This document shows, piece by piece, positions 1 to 12,215 of a DNA stretch of 64,000 bases. Below the pieces are notes generated by a model. The model made no database searches. It saw only the letters and a list, made by a program, of their open reading frames with translations, and was not told where the DNA came from. The translations under genes and the position numbers were made by a program. Position 1 is the stretch's first letter; each line of letters begins with the position of its first letter. Source of the stretch: Haliotis asinina (Eukaryota > Mollusca > Gastropoda > Lepetellida > Haliotidae); contig NC_090290.1 in the NCBI RefSeq assembly GCF_037392515.1, positions 26,123,753 to 26,187,752 on the forward strand. The letters run 5' to 3'.

Positions 1-850
1 GGAACGTTTCCCTAACAGAAATTAAAGGTGTGTGTGAAAGAAGTTTTTTGAGCAATAACTAGAAACACTCAAAAAATGCTGTGTAGTATTTCAATGGTGG
101 ATCAGAACAGATCAGCGAGATGACACGTTTTTCACACACCTCAAATACATCCTAACAATATGTTTAGATTATCAAATTATAAATATTACCTGCAAACACC
201 TTTCGGGTCATAGTATATTCCCCTCATAAATATTTAAGGTGCATGTGAAAGAGGTTTTGGAGCAATAACTAGAAACACTCAAAGTTATACTATTTCAATG
301 GCGGATCAGAACAGAACCGCGAGATGGCACATTTTTCAACACCTCAAAAACACCCTACCGATTTTTTTAAATTATAAAATTAGCACTATTACTTCCAAAC
401 ACCTTTCACTAGATGGTATGTTCCCCTAATGGAAATTAAAGGTGTATGTGAATGAAGTTTTTGAAGCTGAAACAAAAGCACTCAAACAACGCCGTGGAAT
501 ATTTCAATGGCGGATCGGATCAGATCGGCGAGATGGCACATGTTTCACACACCTCAAGTACGTCCTAACAATTTATTTTAGATTATGAAACTATCACTAT
601 TACCTGCAAACACCTTTCGCCTGATGGTAAATTCCCCTCATAAAAATTAAAGGTGTATGTGAAAGACGGTGTTGAGCAATATCTAGACACACTTCAAACA
701 ACGGCGTGTAGTATTTCAATGGCGCATCAGATCAGATCGGCGATCTGCCACATTTTTCACAAACCCCAATTAAACCCCAACATGTCTTTAAGTCACAAAA
801 CTATCACTATTGCTTGCAGACACCTTTCAAATAAAGATATATTTCCCTGC
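1..850. repeat. Tandem ~207-bp repeats of a dispersed element (copy 1)
   Basis: Four imperfect units follow one another. The marker TTTCAATGG(C/T)GGATCAG, or a close variant, recurs near 90, 295, 503 and 716, a spacing of about 205-214 bp. Each unit also carries CACTATTACTTGCAAACACC-like and TTTTTCACACACCTCA-like blocks. The same units recur at 50415-50770, so this is a family and not a local array. The short open frame at 653-853 lies wholly inside one unit and I do not regard it as a gene. The element may begin before the window. Confidence 0.85.
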
Positions 851-1225
851 TAAAACATAAAGGAATGTGTGAAAGAAGCTTTTATTGACGAAACTGAATC
901 TATCTTCGCTGTGTACCGATAATTGAAGCCAGAGAGTTACAAGATGCCGACTTGAAACTTTACTACAAATATATTTTCTTATACTGACACTAATTACAAA
1001 TATGTGACTAGAACTGAAGTAACAGAACAGGTGACTTACCTTCTACGTGTAGGTTCCGAGTTGTCACAACACTCAGCGAATGTAATCAGCTGTTGAAAAT
1101 GAACCGAGCTCAATCTTAAATACTAAGCTGCCGCCATATTGTCTCCACTGGTCATGTGACAAAGCGAGACATACGTTCAGCGGTTTTTCGAGGAGTTTCA
1201 CCTCCCCTCTCTATATAGGCTCCCT
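851..1225. repeat. Conserved flank of the dispersed element (copy 1), promoter-like on the minus strand
   Basis: This single-copy block follows the tandem units and is matched over its whole length by 50771-51141. Both copies end at CTATATAGGCTCCCTG. Read on the minus strand, it has a TATATAG box near 1210, an ATATGGCGGC motif near 1132 that resembles a YY1 site, a TATTTAAG box near 1118, and then AAG|GTAAGT near 1040, which would be a good splice donor. The second copy lacks that donor. Promoter function is inferred. The class of element is unknown, and I see no coding sequence in it. Confidence 0.6.
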
Positions 1226-1470
1226 GGTTATGGCTATCTACGTCTACTCCGTATCATTATGTCCTACTGGTGTAGGTTATGGCTATCTACGTCTACTCCG
1301 TATCATTATGTCCTACTGGTGTAGGTTATGGCTATCTACGTCTACTCCGTATCATTATGTCCTACTGGTGTAGGTTATGGCTATCTACGTCTACTCCGTA
1401 TCATTATGTCCTACTGGTGTAGGTTATGGCTATCTACGTCTACTCCGTATCATTATGTCTTACTTGCACG
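1226..1470. repeat. Minisatellite, 49-bp unit x 5
   Basis: GGTTATGGCTATCTACGTCT starts units at 1226, 1275, 1324, 1373 and 1422, an exact 49-bp period with almost no divergence. It abuts the end of the dispersed element. An open frame crosses it only because the units are nearly identical; 49 is not a multiple of three, so the protein would cycle through frames. Confidence 0.95.
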
Positions 1471-4004
1471 GTTATTTGTTCTTCCAGTGTTCACTGTGAA
1501 CTTGGTAAGAATTTTGTTTGGAAATTCAAATACGTGCTAAAATGCTAAGAATTTTTATGTAGGCTGTCTCAAGTCATGTCTGGCAATTCGATTCTAATTG
1601 CGTTTGGTAGCAATGTGCTAACTACTGCTGATATTCAGGGTTATGGTGAATCGCCAGAAGAAGCCTTAGGGGTGCGGGATAATATGGAGACTAGGTCCTA
1701 GTCCCAGAGGAGGTGGTTGTCAAAATCTATGTCATCTCAACTAAATAGTTGAAGTCATCTACTTCCTCCAAAACTAGTCTTCAACTACAAGATACTACTA
1801 GGTCATTTGCTGAAACAACAGACCCCAGCTAACATTACTGGAACAGTGCTGGCATCGTTCTGGCCTGTACCGTTGGTACTGGCATAACGTACACCAGTAT
1901 AGAGCCAGTAATCTGTTACAGGAAAAACTGTACAGGGCCACATACGGATGGTTACCATAAACACAACACCACAATGCTGTACTGGCCCAGTACTGACAAA
2001 TTTTGCTGAGACAAGAGCACTTTGAAAATTTTAAACATTCTGTCATTCATCATATATGCCATGTTTTGAAATCACGCAAAACCTCTATGCATATCTAATT
2101 CAAAAACATATGTTCAATTTAGGAGGAATTAAACCCATATGGATAAACTTTATGTTTGTTTTGTTTTGTTTTTCCCCTTCAGATTATTTTTGTTTGGTAT
2201 CAGCTTGTTTTAAACTGTAGAAACAGTATTAAACTTATAACCGGGCCAGTGCCGGTCAAACTGTAAAGGGACACTTAGGCAACCAGAGTTCTCTGTCTGT
2301 ACTGGGCCAGTTCAATGCCAGTGTGCAAAATAGTACAGGCCCAGTTCCGGAATGCCTTAAATGGGCCCGATGCTCTGACTTCACTGGGCCACTCCTGACG
2401 AACGTGAGTCAGGAAGTCATCTACAGATGTAAACAACCCTTTCAGTGTTGGAAAGGCTTCATTTACCACCGAGATAGCAGTCTACAGTGGCATTTGATTA
2501 TCTTAACAAGGCAAAGAGGTTTTCTTACAGCAGATACAGCACTGTTTATGTTGAACTTATAGTGTTACTGATCTGATCATTACAGACGAAGCATGTACCT
2601 GTTTGTACTACGTCACCCACTGTCTTCATGAATATTCAGCTGATTGAAATGTTCCTGCAACAATGAACATGGCATACACAGAGCGGTGTCACATTACCGG
2701 AAAATTTGATGAAGTCAGAGTTGAATCTGATGCAAGTTTTACATTCTGGGAAGGAAAAACACAAAAGTGTTGAGACAAGATTCAAGCCATGATACTGCAA
2801 GTTTTACTCTCACCGTTACCACTGCAACAGTGACAATGTCTTCTTGGTCTACTCAGTCCAGTGCAGCATTTGGCCAGAAGGGAAAGACTACAACTATGCC
2901 CATTACAACGTTATACTAATTTGACACAGTTGAACTGCAAGTCATCTCTATGTAGATGCGTTGCTGTATGTCAACCACATGGAATCAATGCAGTATGACA
3001 TTGATCGACCTCATTTAGGAACAGACTACTGATGGCCCACGCCAACAACTCCACAGTAGCGTTCTACCTAATTAAGCAAGGGTCAACATGATCTCACAGG
3101 CTGCTACTACTAACCTTTCAACTCTTCGACATCGTCCTATGGTGAGGACATCGTGTAGAAAGAGTTTCTATAGATAGCTAGTTGGAGGGAGAAACTAGTA
3201 TGCCTAAAATTGCATGCCTTATCATGTGACTTGTTGAGATCAAGAGGCTCTGCAAAGTAAAATGGTTAAGAGTCAATGCGCACATCTTGGACAGGCTAGC
3301 GTGAGTGATTATGACACAGTACTTGTAAGAAAGATACTTGTACATGTGAAGGGTCATGAATCGAGTCTTGACATAAAGTTACATTAGACACTAGCAGGAT
3401 GCTAGTTAATCAATATATCATCACATTCCAGTCAGATAGGTTCACAAGAAGAGAAGTTATGAATACCGTTACAGTTACTTAAGGGGGAAAGTACAAGACA
3501 TACTTATATGGCAGCCAACAGAATCCATTATGGTCTGACCCACTGTCGATTCTGTCAGAACTGGAAGCAAATAAGCATAAGTGAGGATAAGGAAGAATAT
3601 GTAATTTTCTGAATAAAATAGATATTTTATGCTTTTCCTCACTAATGACGTCAAGCCCTCCTTACCACCCCACACAGACACGTTGGATTTTCTGCAGTTC
3701 TAGTGTTGGGCTTATGGAATTACGGAAAGAGTGACAAACAGGGCTGGTCATGTGACCGATGTGGTGGGAAATAGGTTTCCTGTGGGTGAGATTGATTGTA
3801 CGTGAACTTCAAAAGAAGGGAATTCCAAGGGATTTCAAGTGTTCAACTTCGCATAGAGGGAGGAGATAAGCAAATGACCATGAGTCAAGATAAGTATAAA
3901 ATATCAATTTTACTCAGAAAGTTACATTTTGCATTATGTCACAACGCATTAGCATCACTGTGCTATTCTAGTCTGCCCCCTCGTAACCAAAAGTATACTT
4001 GGTA
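1471..4004. other. Gene-free stretch; degenerate ACTGGGCCAGT-type motifs at 1835-2400
   Basis: I recognise no protein here. Between 1835 and 2400 a short motif recurs in both orientations: ACTGGCCCAGTACTG near 1980, GGGCCAGTGCCGG near 2243, ACTGGGCCAGTTC near 2301, AGGCCCAGTTCCGG near 2336 and CACTGGGCCACTCC near 2382. The short open frames at 1798-2562 on both strands are made of this material. The rest, 2600-4004, looks unique and without a recognisable signal. Confidence 0.4.
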
Positions 4005-4245
4005 CCTAACATCATGATGCATATCAGCTGTTAAACTACTCCATAGCACTCTGTGTCTTGGTTTACAGTTGCCTCACTCACCTAACATCATGATGCATAT
4101 CAGCTGTTAAACTACTCCATAGCACTCTGTGTCTTGGTTTACAGTTGCCTCACTCACCTAACATCATGATGCATATCAGCTGTTAAACTACTCCATAGCA
4201 CTCTGTGTCTTGGTTTACAGTTGCCTCACTCACCTAACATCACTG
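4005..4245. repeat. Minisatellite, 76-bp unit x 3
   Basis: CCTAACATCATGATGCATAT starts at 4005, 4081 and 4157, and a fourth unit is cut short at 4233. The three units are essentially identical, which suggests a recent expansion. Confidence 0.95.
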
Positions 4246-4951
4246 GTGGAAACATTATGTTCATATTTGTCTCTAACTCACAATTAAATAACACACGAAA
4301 ACGTTCATAATGTTTTTATTCCCACAATGCATCCAAGGAATGCTGCATGACTAACTACATCTCATGTACTAATCTACATTACATTACTGATCTAAACTTA
4401 CATTGGTAGTAGAAAATGCTATGTTCATTTTGCCCCATATGGTTTACACTAATCACAGATGTATTGAAACTAATTTGGAGAAGACATTTAACCTGTATGT
4501 AAACCATCATCAAACTGTTGATCATTTTTTTGTGATAACATACGCCTTAACATGTTCAATAGAACAGTGGGCCACTTAATCCCGAACAAGGCTTGATAAT
4601 AAAGGCCATCAACACCATTGCTTTTCTGTTTGTTTTCTTATCAGTAAGTATTGACCTGGCCATCTTGGAAAAGAAGTACTGCCACCATGTATAGTGTAAT
4701 GGAGCCCACTTTTGCCCTGAACTATGTAGTTGTTGTCATATCTAAAAACTAAAAAATTGACAGCTGAAAATGTCGAGGGTGCATATTCACCTGTTCAGCT
4801 GTCAGTCAACACTGGCTTGTCCATCGTCTATCTGGACAAACCTCGAATTTTATTGGATAGAGTAACTGCTTTATACCACACCCTCATTGTGTGTTTTCAA
4901 ACTCTGCACAGGAAGATTGAATTTCAAATCATTCTGTTTCACACCATCACA

Positions 4952-5315
4952 ATGTCAAGTCACGAGTGGGATGACACCATAGACGACATTACACTGTCAC
5001 AAATAATGGACAAAGTTGAAACTAATAGATTGAATGGGATGAGACAGTTGAAGACACAATTTTTTCTGAAGCTGCTGATTTTATGGAAACTAATTTGGCC
5101 GTGTTAGATGGGTTGACTCAGTTGTCAAACACAGACAAAGGTGCAAAGTTTCCTGAACTTTCAACTGTACACTTACTGAGGTCATGAAAAGATATGATGT
5201 AGACATGAGCAATCCAACTCCCAGGAGCTTTCAACTTGATTCTGATGTCTTTGACTATGAATTTGAAGAAGCGGTAAAAAAACGGGAAACAGAGATTCGC
5301 AAGTCCAAAACATGA
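4952..5315 (+). pseudogene. Decayed coding-like fragment, unrecognised
   Basis: This stretch reads like protein broken into several frames. From 4952 it encodes MSSHEWDDTIDDITLSQ. In another frame from 5032 it encodes EWDETVEDTIFSEAADFMET followed by NLAVLDGLTQLS, so two acidic segments of similar plan lie side by side. A third open piece from 5184 reads NPTPRSFQLDSDVF and ends in a lysine-rich tract. Frames change at least twice. I do not recognise the family. It could be the acidic N-terminal part of a mobile-element protein or a dead host exon. No function is assigned. Confidence 0.3.
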
Positions 5316-5758
5316 AGATGATATGAAACATTTACTTTCTGAAACTGTCCTCAAAATTAGAAAGTTATGTTTTGTTGAGGTTTGTTTTTAGCAGGTTTAC
5401 ATTCAATTGAGGCATGTTAAGCTGAACCTGGTGTATGAACATGAGAGCTGTAGGTGTGGCTTGCTAACTTGTAATGAGCCAATCAGATAGGCGCTGCCAT
5501 AGGTTCCTTCAAGCCATGGTGTGACTATTAGGTAGACCATGGGTAAGATCAAAGCGACCACTGCCAGGGCATGGTACAACATATCATTAAAGCACTCTGA
5601 CGCAAGCGTGCTTTATTACACTATGCATGGTGGTAATGCAGACTGGGTTTCTTCAATCCAGTGGTTGACATCATGCTGCTTGTTATTGACCCGGCCCTAT
5701 TCATGCTGTTTGTTGTATACTATTTCAGTGTCATGGTGTTTTGTGTTGGCAATTGCAG

Positions 5759-7961
5759 ATGACCCTCCTCCTTACAAGGATGGAGTGAGGATTAACAGCC
5801 CGCACTACCTGTGTAAACTGGTGGAGAACAAGGGGACATCACTCTACACGCTGGTCGTGTCCCAGTATGAGAAGAACAACAGTATTCACTACACACTCAG
5901 AGTCTACTCAACATGTGAGTTTTCTCTCAAGCAGTACAAGGACCCCTACAAGTCACAGTACTTCCAGAAGGTGGGTAGCAGAAGGCATCAAACTAGATGG
6001 TGGTGTTAGAAATAAGCCTGGGCAGATGTCACATCTTTTCTGTGAACACTTGCAATAACATGCTGTGAGGTGAATGGTATGATGCTGAGACTTTAGGTCA
6101 CGGATTGTGATTTCCTGGTGTTTTTAAACTGATACATCATGCCTTTTAAATGGGAAGGGGAAAAATTCACTTGTGTCCATCTATTCTATACTTTTCACTT
6201 TCAGCTGACTGGATAGATAAATTTAAAACATGAAAAGGATGTGTGGCGCCATTGTAGGAATCAGGTGTGGTAGATGAATATACTGATCAAGAATGTTCTC
6301 CATAAACTAGGTAGACTCACTGTCTAGATGTGTAGCACAATACTGCACATAGTGTCATAGGAACTAATTTATGGCAGGCATGTGTGCATCACAGAAACAT
6401 TGGTAGCATGATAGCTCATATAGTCTAATATTAATGTTTCTTCAGAGGTCTGCTGGAGTAGTCAGTTATATACTGACTTATGAGTCAAAATAGCGTAAAT
6501 GACAAACAAAATAGTTGTTATGTAAGGAAACCAGAGAAGGAGCAGATGTGTGGTTCCTTCATCAGTTGAACTGAATGTTACTGACTGCAGGTGAATGGAC
6601 AGTGGACTCAGGCCACTGCTGGTGGATGTTCCAACAACTTGGACACACACAAGAACAATCCTATCTACCAGATCCTCATAGACAACAACAGTACAGACAA
6701 CTGTATACAGATTGAGCTCCTGGGCCCCAAGTGAGTAGTGCCTCGGCTACTGGTCAGTCAGTCCCTCTTCCATGTTACTTCTAGCAAGGTGTGGCTTCAG
6801 ATGTAGCAAATAACGCTATACCCCTGTGCACTGTTACATTCAACAAGACCACTGTTCTACTTGTCCTGGTTGTTTAAGCATGAAGTACATGGTAGAAGTT
6901 CTTGTTCTTGTATTTCAGAGTGTACAGCGTTGGGTTTGAGGTGATTGCAGTCAGTCAGAGAGTGCCCAATGCACCCGGATCCTTCTCCAAGAAGACGTCA
7001 GGAGATTTCAGGTGAAATAGTGGTTTTCTGACTTATTGTCCAAAATATATATATTTATGCTGCCATCTCCTATATAGTCCCAATGATATTAAAGACATTT
7101 CACATGTAATCCAGATGGTATCAGTGTTTTCTCCCATATGGTCCAGATGTTATTAGTGTTTTCTCACATCTGGTCTAGTTGACATCAGTGTTTTCTCTCA
7201 TATAGTCCAGATGATATCAGTGTTTTATCCATATAGTCCAGGTGATATCAGTGTTTTTCCCATATAGTCCAGATGATATCAGTGTTTTTTCCCATATAGT
7301 CCAGATGTTGTTAGTGTTTTCTCACATCTAGTCTAGTTGATACCAGTGTTTTCTCTCATATAGTCCAGGTGATATCAGTGTTTTCTCCATATAGTCCAGA
7401 TGATATCAGTGTTTTCTCCATATAGTCCAGATGATATCAATGTTTTCTCCCATATAGCCAAGATGATATCAGTGTTTTCTCACATATGGTCCAGATGATA
7501 TCAGTGTTTTCTTCCAGGAAGTCACGTGAGTGTGACACCAGAAGATTAGTTGAAGATTAGGGTATTCTATCCTGTAAAAGTGTCATATACAAGATAATGT
7601 AACTTCCAATATTCGTGGGACATTTAAATAGTTAAATGGTTAAAGCATTTGCTCATAACAGTGAAGTTGTGGTTGATTGCCCACAAGGGTACATTACTGT
7701 TCCCTACAAGCGAAGTAAAACCATACCCACTCACTCCAATATCCCCACTACAACTGGTCCCTGCAAGTCACTGCTGTGTGTTTGTGTGATTTCTGATCCT
7801 GTACTCTCTGCTCCAGACCAGGTTACTGTGTGCTACAGCTGGACAACATCTCTGGGGGTGTCTACAACATTCAGCCATGTACATTCAGACCCGGGAAGCT
7901 AGGGCCATTCTTCCTTGATATCAGCAGTAATGTTGCCTTGAAGATCTCTGCACTACAGTGA
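5759..7961 (+). CDS. CAPN7: Calpain-7 (cysteine protease), last four exons
   Basis: Exons: 5759-5970, 6591-6730, 6919-7011 and 7817-7961 (TGA at 7959-7961), all with AG/GT borders and matching phases, encoding the last ~195 residues. Calpain-7 is an intracellular, papain-fold cysteine protease with N-terminal MIT domains that bind ESCRT-III proteins. The part here is the second C2-like (calpain domain III) module; the catalytic domain lies upstream of the window or was not found. Residues close to the vertebrate protein as I recall it: ADDPPPYKDGVRINSPHYL, TLVVSQYEKNNSIHYTLRVY, THKNNPIYQI, YSVGFEV, LGPFFLD, and the C-terminus LKISALQ (vertebrate IKITQLQ). The first exon starts in phase 2, so it needs an upstream exon ending near vertebrate KKVYYP; I searched 2500-5750 by eye and did not find it. 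The donor at 7012 opens a minisatellite (see 7009-7520). Confidence 0.93.
7009..7520. repeat. Minisatellite (~32-bp unit) starting on the calpain-7 5' splice site
   Basis: About 15 units like CAGATGATATCAGTGTTTTC followed by TCCCATATAGTC fill the first part of this intron. The exon end plus donor, CAGGTGAAATAGTGGTTTTC, aligns with the unit base for base apart from a few changes, and the next bases TGACTTATTGTCCA match TCCCATATAGTCCA. The true donor is therefore the oldest, most diverged unit. Some units carry a GT again (CAGGTGATATCAG near 7248). Confidence 0.85.
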
Positions 7962-8152
7962 TATCTACAATCTATAACCTCCATGGCAAGATCTTGCAAA
8001 ATCCAGGGATATGTATACTGATATATTTGGAGCATTTGTCTGACAAAGTACATGCTGTAAATCTTGAAATTTATGTAGAAATGAAAGTGACTGCACTAAT
8101 TAAGGTATGTTTTCATGTTTCAATACTGACTTCCTCCCCAGCTGTTCCTGCA

Positions 8153-8158
8153 AATAAA
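8153..8158 (+). terminator. Polyadenylation signal, calpain-7 (candidate)
   Basis: AATAAA lies about 190 bp after the calpain-7 stop codon. Another AATAAA at about 8561 could serve a longer 3' UTR. Confidence 0.45.
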
Positions 8159-8180
8159 TGAACAGAGGACAGCAAACAGT

Positions 8181-10177
8181 CAATAAGAATGTCAAATTGC
8201 TATATATAACGATTTACCTTTGAAACTCGATTTCCGTTTGTGCACGGCATTGTTGCATTTATACACAAAGATCAAGGTAACTGTTGGTATTTTGTCTAGA
8301 GCTAGAATTGACTGTACATTCATTTTCTTCTAGAACTGTAGAAGAAGTACCCAGTAATTATTTGATGAGATGCAATTATATCTAAAGCTATTATTTCAGC
8401 AGGGAATGATTAAATTAAATGTCATATTATGTCAGCTGCAGCTACTACTCTGTATATTAAATAATAACCATGTGACTGAGGTGACTGCTGATTGACAGAT
8501 ATTGTTAAGGTGTGGAACAGTGTCCCCCCTGCAGCATCATGGAAACCATTGATGTATAACAATAAACAAGTGAAAAATGCCACTTACAGCGTTGTATCTA
8601 TTCCCTATGAACTAAGGCTTTGTTTGAAGGTATCAATAGCAGTAGTGTAATCACTTAAATCATGTTGAACTTATCTTCAATTCAGGCATAATTTCAGCAA
8701 GATTAGTGTAAACAGTATGGAATAAAATATGGAACATAGTAAACAACTATTTATGCTGGGTTTATGGAGAAGCAGTTTTATTAAGTACTGATACACTGAA
8801 ATCAATCATTCAAACACTGAGATGTACTAAATGGAGATTTTTGTGATATGTTTTACAGGGCTCATTTGGTTTTATTGCATTAAGATTTGATGAAGTACAT
8901 CATAGGATAACCTCGTGGATTATGTTTCTTTCTAGAATTGTGCTACAGTTGAGGACTTTAATTTAATATTGATATTAAACCTCCTGATATTCAAGATTTA
9001 CAGTATTTGATCTGAGTTTTGTTAACTACATGCAGTTTATGGACACCATCCCTTCAGAACAAATCATGTTGATAAACAACATGTTCATGTGATGTGATAT
9101 CAGAACTGGTCAAGTATTGGTCATTTACATGAAATGGAGTGGTATAACTTATACTGCTAATGGAGTGGTTGTTAAACAGTTTTCACCTTTGAACTGGAAA
9201 GTTTTATGTGCAAACACATTCACTCTAGTGTTTGGTTGTGACAGTGGTGTCACAGATATAGTGCCTTCAAGTGCTTTCATCCTCATGTTTAACTCTGTAA
9301 CGTTTACATTATCCATGGTGGTTCCATAACTGATCTGAACTGTCCAATGTTTGCTGTTCTGGACAGTAGATGGTTACATGTAGCCAGGTTAGTCTATTGT
9401 GAGCATCTCCACACCTCCTTCCCTCAAGGTGACTTGAAAAGTCATATGATATCTTAATGTTATGTTATGATATGTTAATGTTCCATATGTCTGTTCTATG
9501 TCTGTTATTTATTTTCCATGACATCTAATTACAAAACATGTCTAGCATGATCAACTGTATGTCAGTTTTATCTGCATTTGGTCAAATGAGAGTGCCATAT
9601 TTGCTACTTGTGGCAGGAAGACCTATTGAACAATAATACAATATAGCAATAAGTTAGTGAACATATAACATCAAAAGCGTTTGGTTATTTTCATTGAAAT
9701 GTCATACTTTGTTAAAGTTTTTATTAAGGTTATAAGTAAAGTTTAGCTTATTATGCACAAGTTATACCTATACTTGATTTGAAGTTGAAGATTTTCATCA
9801 GCAAACAAGGGTGACATTCAGTATAGTGGAGCTTTTTACTCAGTTACACATGTAAAACTGTGCCCAATTGCTCTAATAAACTCAGAAGCGAAATCTGTAT
9901 TCTAGGATGTTGTGTGGATCAAAGGAGCTCAGAGTAGCTTATTCTACAAATAAATAAACTTATGAGTTACATGTTAAAGGGAAGACCTTATGACCCTGTT
10001 TTAGATCACTTCCGCCTTTAATCTGATGTGTCCTGTTCCTGTCTGTCAGGATGGCACATCCTAATCGGCTAGTGATCAGTGCAATAGTTTCTTTAACAGA
10101 GGTGTACCCAAGAACTGAACATTATTCCCTGGAATGATACCGATGAAGAACTGATATTCAGTAACATCAAGTTTACA
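8181..10177. other. Gene-free, AT-rich stretch
   Basis: No coding sequence, RNA gene or repeat array that I recognise. The open frames here are under 80 codons, with no family resemblance. Confidence 0.5.
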
Positions 10178-10332
10178 AGATCAGGTGGTCTGGCTTGCTG
10201 ACTTGGTTGACTCATGTCATTGTATCCCATTTGTGTAGATTAATGCTCATGGTGTTGATCACTGGATTGTCCAGTCCAAATTCCATTATTTACAGAATGC
10301 CACCATATAGCTGGAATATTGCCGAGTGCAGG
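10178..10332 (-). repeat. SINE family A copy
   Basis: On the minus strand it matches the family from the head (GGAATATTGC, CACCATATAGC) through GTGATCAACACCATGAGCAT to CCAAGTCAGCAAGCCAGACC. The last part of the family consensus is absent. Confidence 0.8.
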
Positions 10333-10955
10333 GGATAATGCCAGCCCATGCTGTGTGGTTATCTAACACATCCAAAAACCATGGTGTCACAGCAGCCACA
10401 AAGGAAGGCATTCTGGATTTGTCAGGCCACGGGGATCAGGTGTCATTCATAAGTTTCATATGCTCAGCTTTACACACTCAGCAATATACTGAAATTACCG
10501 GTAGTCACAGCTTTTTATGTTGCTCCATTCTGCAATGTTCACTCCTCAGTTCAAGCAGTTGATTCAAATCATGTGTTGGTTGTGGTAACATGTTGGACAT
10601 GTAAGCACTCAGCTTTATGGCTTACAATAGCTGCAATCTGCTAACAGTAATGCTGTAAACACATCTTGCAATTTTTACTTTTCAAAACATTTTCAGCTAA
10701 ACAAAACCACTGTCATATAATGTGGTTAAAGATGTTGTAGAACCCAATTCATTCATTGTAATTATGGTCCAACATCCTGCATACTTTATGTTATGTACAT
10801 ACATGTGTATATTGTTTCGTTCTGTGATATTAGGACTCGCACACTTTATGGCATCATATCATGAAAATGTGACGGCATAGTTGACCTGAACTTCCTCCAG
10901 AAAACAATGGCATAATACTATCTTTTGTTAGCCTCTTTATGATTAGTGCTAATTC

Positions 10956-11565
10956 CTTTCTTTGATGAGTCTGTTGTTAGCCTCATCCTGGCCCATGGTG
11001 ACACCAATGCTTGATGAGTCTGTTGTCAGCCTCATCCTGGTCCATGGTGACACCATTTGCTTGATGAGTCTGTTGTCAACCTCATCTTGGTCCATGGTGA
11101 GACCATTGCTTGGTGTGTCTGTTGTCAGCCTCATCCTGGTCCATGGTGAGGCCATTGCTTGGTGTGTCTGTTGTCAGCCTCATCCTGGTCCATGGTGACA
11201 CCATTTGCTTGATGAGTCTGTTGTCAGCCTCATCCTGGTCCATGGTGAGGCCATTGCTTGGTGTGTCTGTTGTCAGCCTCATCCTGGTCCATGGTGAGAC
11301 CATTGCTTGGTGTGTCTGTTGTCAGCCTCATCCTGGTCCATGGTGAGACCATTGCTTGATGAGTCTGTTGTCAGCCTCATCCTGGTCCATGGTGACACCA
11401 TTTGCTTGATGAGTCTGTTGTCAGCCTCATCCTGGTCCATGGTGAGGCCATTGCTTGGTGTGTCTGTTGTCAGCCTCATCCTGGTCCATGGTGAGACCAT
11501 TGCTTGGTGTGTCTGTTGTCAACCTCATCCTGGTCCATGGTGACACCATTGCTTTATATGTCTGC
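10956..11565. repeat. Minisatellite, 49-bp unit x 12, with partial higher-order repeat
   Basis: GTTGTCAGCCTCATCCTGGT recurs at 49-bp steps (11121, 11170, 11220, 11269 and so on; one step is 50). Unit types alternate: GACACCATTTGCTTGATGAG, GAGGCCATTGCTTGGTGTGT and GAGACCATTGCTTGGTGTGT. Type order repeats in blocks of about three units. No gene is recognised around it. Open frames on both strands are artefacts of the array. Confidence 0.95.
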
Positions 11566-12084
11566 TGATGATTTCCGTCAGGATGGTTTGGCTTAGGTCA
11601 AACATTGTGGTTCTTCGTCATATTATCTCTTGTTTAAACCTGGGACATGGTATTGCAGCAACTATCAGTGCCATGGCTTTAGCCAGGACTAGACAGTACA
11701 GCCTGGCAATTATTTTGACTGGGTGGAATGTGATGCCATGTGTCTCTCTTAAAGTAAAGACTATTCATCATTGGATTTATGGGATTTTTCCTCCACTTTC
11801 CCCATTGGGATTTACATCTTTAAATGTGTGTTTGTGTGTGTACATGCAGATGTACATATCAACAAATTGAAATATTTGGGAAAGGTGTGTGTAAATATAT
11901 GTAAAAATATACAATTCAATAAATATGTTTGAAAAACAGCTTGCATTAATTTTTATTGTGCTTGAAGCAAGCATCAAATAGTAAGTACAGCAGGTTCATT
12001 TCTCCTTATACAGTACATAGGGCTTTCCATTAGCCTGGAGGCATAAGTGGTGTCTTTCTAAGCTGATGCCCCTTGTTTTTCAGT

Positions 12085-12215
12085 AGTGATATGGTGCAGG
12101 TGGTTAGGCAAGAGGTTTTGCGTCTTCATGCTTTAGACCCAGTTTTACCTGAATGGGTATGGTGTGTGAAGCTTGGTGTCTGTGCTGGGATATTGCTGAA
12201 AAATTTATGACACTT
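12085..12215 (+). repeat. Degraded tRNA-derived SINE (family C)
   Basis: It has an A-box-like GGTGCAGGTGGTTAGGCAAG, a decayed B-box region at TTAGACCCAGTTTTA, and the family tail GGGATATTGCTGAAAAA. It resembles the better copy at 28530-28673. Confidence 0.5.

Noticed and set aside
1-1225. Solo LTR of a retroelement
   Set aside because: No TG...CA ends, primer-binding site or linked retroelement coding sequence seen; tandem ~207-bp units are not typical of an LTR. Left unclassified.
10949-11543. Open frames on both strands with repeated SSWSMVRPLL and TRMRLTTD
   Set aside because: Artefacts of a near-identical 49-bp array; both strands are open at once and no start context or family resemblance exists.
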